This document shows positions 6,086 to 8,170 of a stretch of DNA of 8,170 nt, piece after piece. The position numbers and the translations under genes were made by a program. The stretch's first letter is position 1; each line of letters begins with the position of its first letter. The notes under the pieces are model-generated. The model searched no databases and was not told the DNA's origin. It saw nothing but the letters and a program-made list of their open reading frames with translations. The DNA comes from an uncultured Verrucomicrobiota bacterium (GTDB lineage Bacteria; Verrucomicrobiota; Verrucomicrobiae; Opitutales; Opitutaceae), in contig CAMLNJ010000113.1 in NCBI GenBank assembly GCA_946481225.1, positions 1 to 8,170 on the forward strand, read 5' to 3'.

Positions 6086-8170
6086 TCAGCGGGTGGGGGG
6101 GGCGGGGACTGACTCGAGGTTCAACTCGGCGGGGGCGAGGCCGGGGGCGGTGGCGCGGACGCGGATGGCGCCGGGCTGGCCGGCGCGGGGGCGGACGATG
6201 CCGAGAACGAGGCCGTTGTAGGCCGGGCGGGTGGGCGACTGGAAGGAGACGTGGCTGGTGGCGTCGCCGTTGTCCGTGGCGATCACGTCGGCGGGACCCT
6301 CGACGGTGAAGGTGACGGGCGCGTCGGCGCGGGGAGCGAGGACGCCGTTGGCGTCGACGAGCGAGGCGGTGACGAAGCCGAGGTCGAGGCCGTCGGCGCG
6401 GAGGAGCGAGCGGTCGATCTCGAGCTTGATCGAGGCGGAGGCACCGGCGGTGCGGACCACGTCCTCGGCCCAGCGGGCGCCGTTTTTGTAGGCGACGACC
6501 TTGAGTTCGCCGGGGGCGTAGACGACCTCGTTCCAGCGGAGGCGGTATTCGAATTGGCCGCGTTTTTTGCGTCCGAGGGACTGGCCGTTGAGAAACAGCT
6601 CGGCCTCGTCGCCGGAGGTGTAGACGTGGACGGGGGTGATTTCGCCGACGCGCTCGGGCCAGGTCCAGTGAGGCAGGATGTGGGCCATGGGCAGGTCGGG
6701 GCGCCAGCGGGCCTGGTAGATGAAGAAGCGGTCCTTCTTGAAGCCGGCGAGGTCGACGATACCGAAGTAGGAGCTGCGCGAGGGGGCCTTGTTTTTGGAC
6801 ATGGTCTCGAGCTCCTCCTTCATGCGCGCGATCTGCTCGGGATCGTTGAGGTTCATGAGGGCGGAGCCGTCCTCGGTGTAGGGGGTGGGCTCGCCGAGGT
6901 AGTCGAAGCCGGTCCAGACGAACTCGCCGAGGGTGGACGGGGTTTCGTCGAGCCACTTGAATTCGGCGTCGGGCGTCCAGGCCCAGCGCGGGGCGTAGAG
7001 GTCGTAGGAGCTCATCTGGAAGCGGCTCATGCCGCCGCTCTTGGGCTCGGTGACGGGGAAGAAGTATTCGCCGCGGGAGCTGACGGTGGAGGCGGTCTCG
7101 CTGCCGTAGACGGGGATGTCGGGCGAGGTCTCGCGGAACTTTTTGTAGAACATGCTCCGGTAGTTGAAACCGAATACGTCGAAGATGCGCTGGTAGCCGT
7201 TGAAGCCGACGGGGGTGTTGTTGACGCCGGCGGTGGCGCCGCGGGTGGAGTCTTCCTCGTGGCAGATGGCGACGAGGCGCTTGGCGATCTCGGCGTTTTC
7301 GGGGTGCTCGACGTTGACGATCTCGTTGCCGACGCTCCAGAGGATGAGGGAGGGGTGGTTGCGGTCGCGGCGGATCATGGCGCGGAGGTCGCGCTCGTGC
7401 CAGTCGTTGAAGAGAAGGCCGTAGTCGTTGGGCGTCTTGCCCCAGTGCCAGCAGTCGAAGGATTCGCCGATGACGAGGAGGCCGAGGCGGTCGCAGAGGT
7501 CGAGGAGCTCGGGGGCGGCGGGGTTGTGGGTGGTGCGGACGGCGGTGACGCCCATCTCCTTGAGGATCTCGAGCTGGCGCTCGGCGGCGCGGGTGTTGAA
7601 GGCCGCTCCGAGGGCGCCGAGATCGTGGTGCTGGGAAACGCCGTTGAGGGGGATGCGTTCGCCGTTGAGGCGGAAGCCGCGGTCGGGGGTGAACTCGATG
7701 CGGCGGATGCCGAAGGGCGTCTCGTATTCGTCGACTACGGCCTCGCCGCGGAGGACCTGGGTGACGGCGAGGTAGCGCTGCGGAGAGCCGAGGCTCCAAA
7801 GGCGGGGGTGGGCGACGGGGATGGTCTGCGCGAGGGTGGCGGAGGCGCCGGCGGGGACGGCGAGGGCCTCGGGCGAGGCGGAGGCGACGGGTTCGCGGCG
7901 GGAGCCCTCGGCGTCGAGGCGGTAGAGGCGGGTGCGGAGTTGGAGCGCGGCCGGGGCGGCGTCGTGGTTTTCGATGGTGGTCTCGACGCGGACGGCGGCG
8001 CGGTCGAGGGCGACCTCGGGCGTGGTGACGCGGGTGCCCCATTGGCCGACGTGGACGGGCGCGGTGCGGATGAGGCGGACGTTGCGGTAGACGCCGCCGC
8101 CGGGATACCAGCGGGAGGAGTCGGGCGGGTTGTCGAGACGGATGGCGACGGTGTTGCGTTCGCCGGCGCG
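6086..8170 (-). CDS. galB: GH2 beta-galactosidase (GalB/DUF4982 type), C-terminal 694 residues; start outside the window
   Basis: The reading frame is open to the window edge; an internal ATG at 7555 is not the start, since conserved GH2 sequence runs through it. Visible residues 1-38 end the jelly-roll sugar-binding domain (SRWYPGGGVYRNVRL is typical). Residues ~39-160 form the Ig-like GH2 domain. Residues ~161-490 are the TIM barrel, beginning FRLNGERIPLNGVSQHHD. The acid/base Glu is residue 283 (WSVGNE) and the probable nucleophile is residue 358 (YGSETAS, a form used by this subgroup). Residues ~511-565 resemble DUF4982 (VYTSGDEAELFLNG). Residues ~580-694 form a C-terminal beta domain like Glyco_hydro2_C5. 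It hydrolyses terminal beta-linked sugars, most likely galactose from plant or algal polysaccharides, but a related beta-glycoside substrate cannot be excluded. Any signal peptide would lie outside the window. The stop is TGA at 6088-6086, and the gene is probably a separate unit from the peptidase genes. Confidence 0.93.
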   Translation of the reverse strand, partial: RAGERNTVAIRLDNPPDSSRWYPGGGVYRNVRLIRTAPVHVGQWGTRVTTPEVALDRAAVRVETTIENHDAAPAALQLRTRLYRLDAEGSRREPVASASPEALAVPAGASATLAQTIPVAHPRLWSLGSPQRYLAVTQVLRGEAVVDEYETPFGIRRIEFTPDRGFRLNGERIPLNGVSQHHDLGALGAAFNTRAAERQLEILKEMGVTAVRTTHNPAAPELLDLCDRLGLLVIGESFDCWHWGKTPNDYGLLFNDWHERDLRAMIRRDRNHPSLILWSVGNEIVNVEHPENAEIAKRLVAICHEEDSTRGATAGVNNTPVGFNGYQRIFDVFGFNYRSMFYKKFRETSPDIPVYGSETASTVSSRGEYFFPVTEPKSGGMSRFQMSSYDLYAPRWAWTPDAEFKWLDETPSTLGEFVWTGFDYLGEPTPYTEDGSALMNLNDPEQIARMKEELETMSKNKAPSRSSYFGIVDLAGFKKDRFFIYQARWRPDLPMAHILPHWTWPERVGEITPVHVYTSGDEAELFLNGQSLGRKKRGQFEYRLRWNEVVYAPGELKVVAYKNGARWAEDVVRTAGASASIKLEIDRSLLRADGLDLGFVTASLVDANGVLAPRADAPVTFTVEGPADVIATDNGDATSHVSFQSPTRPAYNGLVLGIVRPRAGQPGAIRVRATAPGLAPAELNLESVPAPPTR

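Noticed and set aside
5859..6309. Two 120-codon plus-strand frames across the intergenic element
   Set aside because: They run through the palindromic repeat and into the antisense of the GH2 3' end, with no start signal or recognisable protein.
6051..8042. 663-codon minus-strand frame overlapping GH2
   Set aside because: Extreme Arg/Pro content in a +1/-1 frame of the GH2 gene, which has both catalytic Glu residues in its own frame.

Overview
The window is very GC-rich (about 70% by eye). All five genes lie on the minus strand, so they read from high to low coordinates. The protein families, the lack of Shine-Dalgarno sequences before the starts, and palindromic intergenic repeats beginning with a CACGGAT motif suggest a Verrucomicrobiota bacterium, perhaps Opitutaceae. 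A planctomycete or acidobacterium is possible. This assignment is inference; there is no rRNA or other marker gene.

Layout in the direction of transcription. (1) 8170-6086: the C-terminal 694 residues of a GH2 beta-galactosidase of the GalB/DUF4982 type, with its start outside the window. (2) 6085-5861: a 225-bp non-coding gap filled mostly by a composite palindrome about 160 bp long, MITE/REP-like, with a near-perfect 26-bp inverted repeat at its core. (3) 5860-4556: a cytoplasmic Xaa-Pro aminopeptidase (M24B, PepP-like). (4) 4555-4504: a 52-bp gap containing a perfect 8-bp-arm hairpin. (5) 4503-1915: a secreted S9 DPP-IV-like serine peptidase of 862 aa. It carries a domain that matches the beta domain of the von Hippel-Lindau protein (VHL), including the residues that form the hydroxyproline pocket. 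(6) 1918-152: a secreted DUF885 metallopeptidase-like protein, joined to the S9 gene by a 4-base ATGA overlap. (7) 145-1: the first 48 residues of a POT-family proton/peptide symporter, starting 6 bases after the DUF885 stop.

Genes 5860 to 1 look like one peptide-use operon. The two exported peptidases (S9 and DUF885) would cut peptides outside the cytoplasm, the POT carrier would import di- and tripeptides, and the PepP-like enzyme would release N-terminal residues before proline. The most notable feature is the VHL-like domain inside a DPP-IV-like peptidase next to a proline-specific aminopeptidase. It suggests, without proving, that the system handles proline- or hydroxyproline-rich substrates such as collagen, extensins or arabinogalactan proteins. 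The GH2 gene is separated by the palindromic element and may be a different transcription unit.
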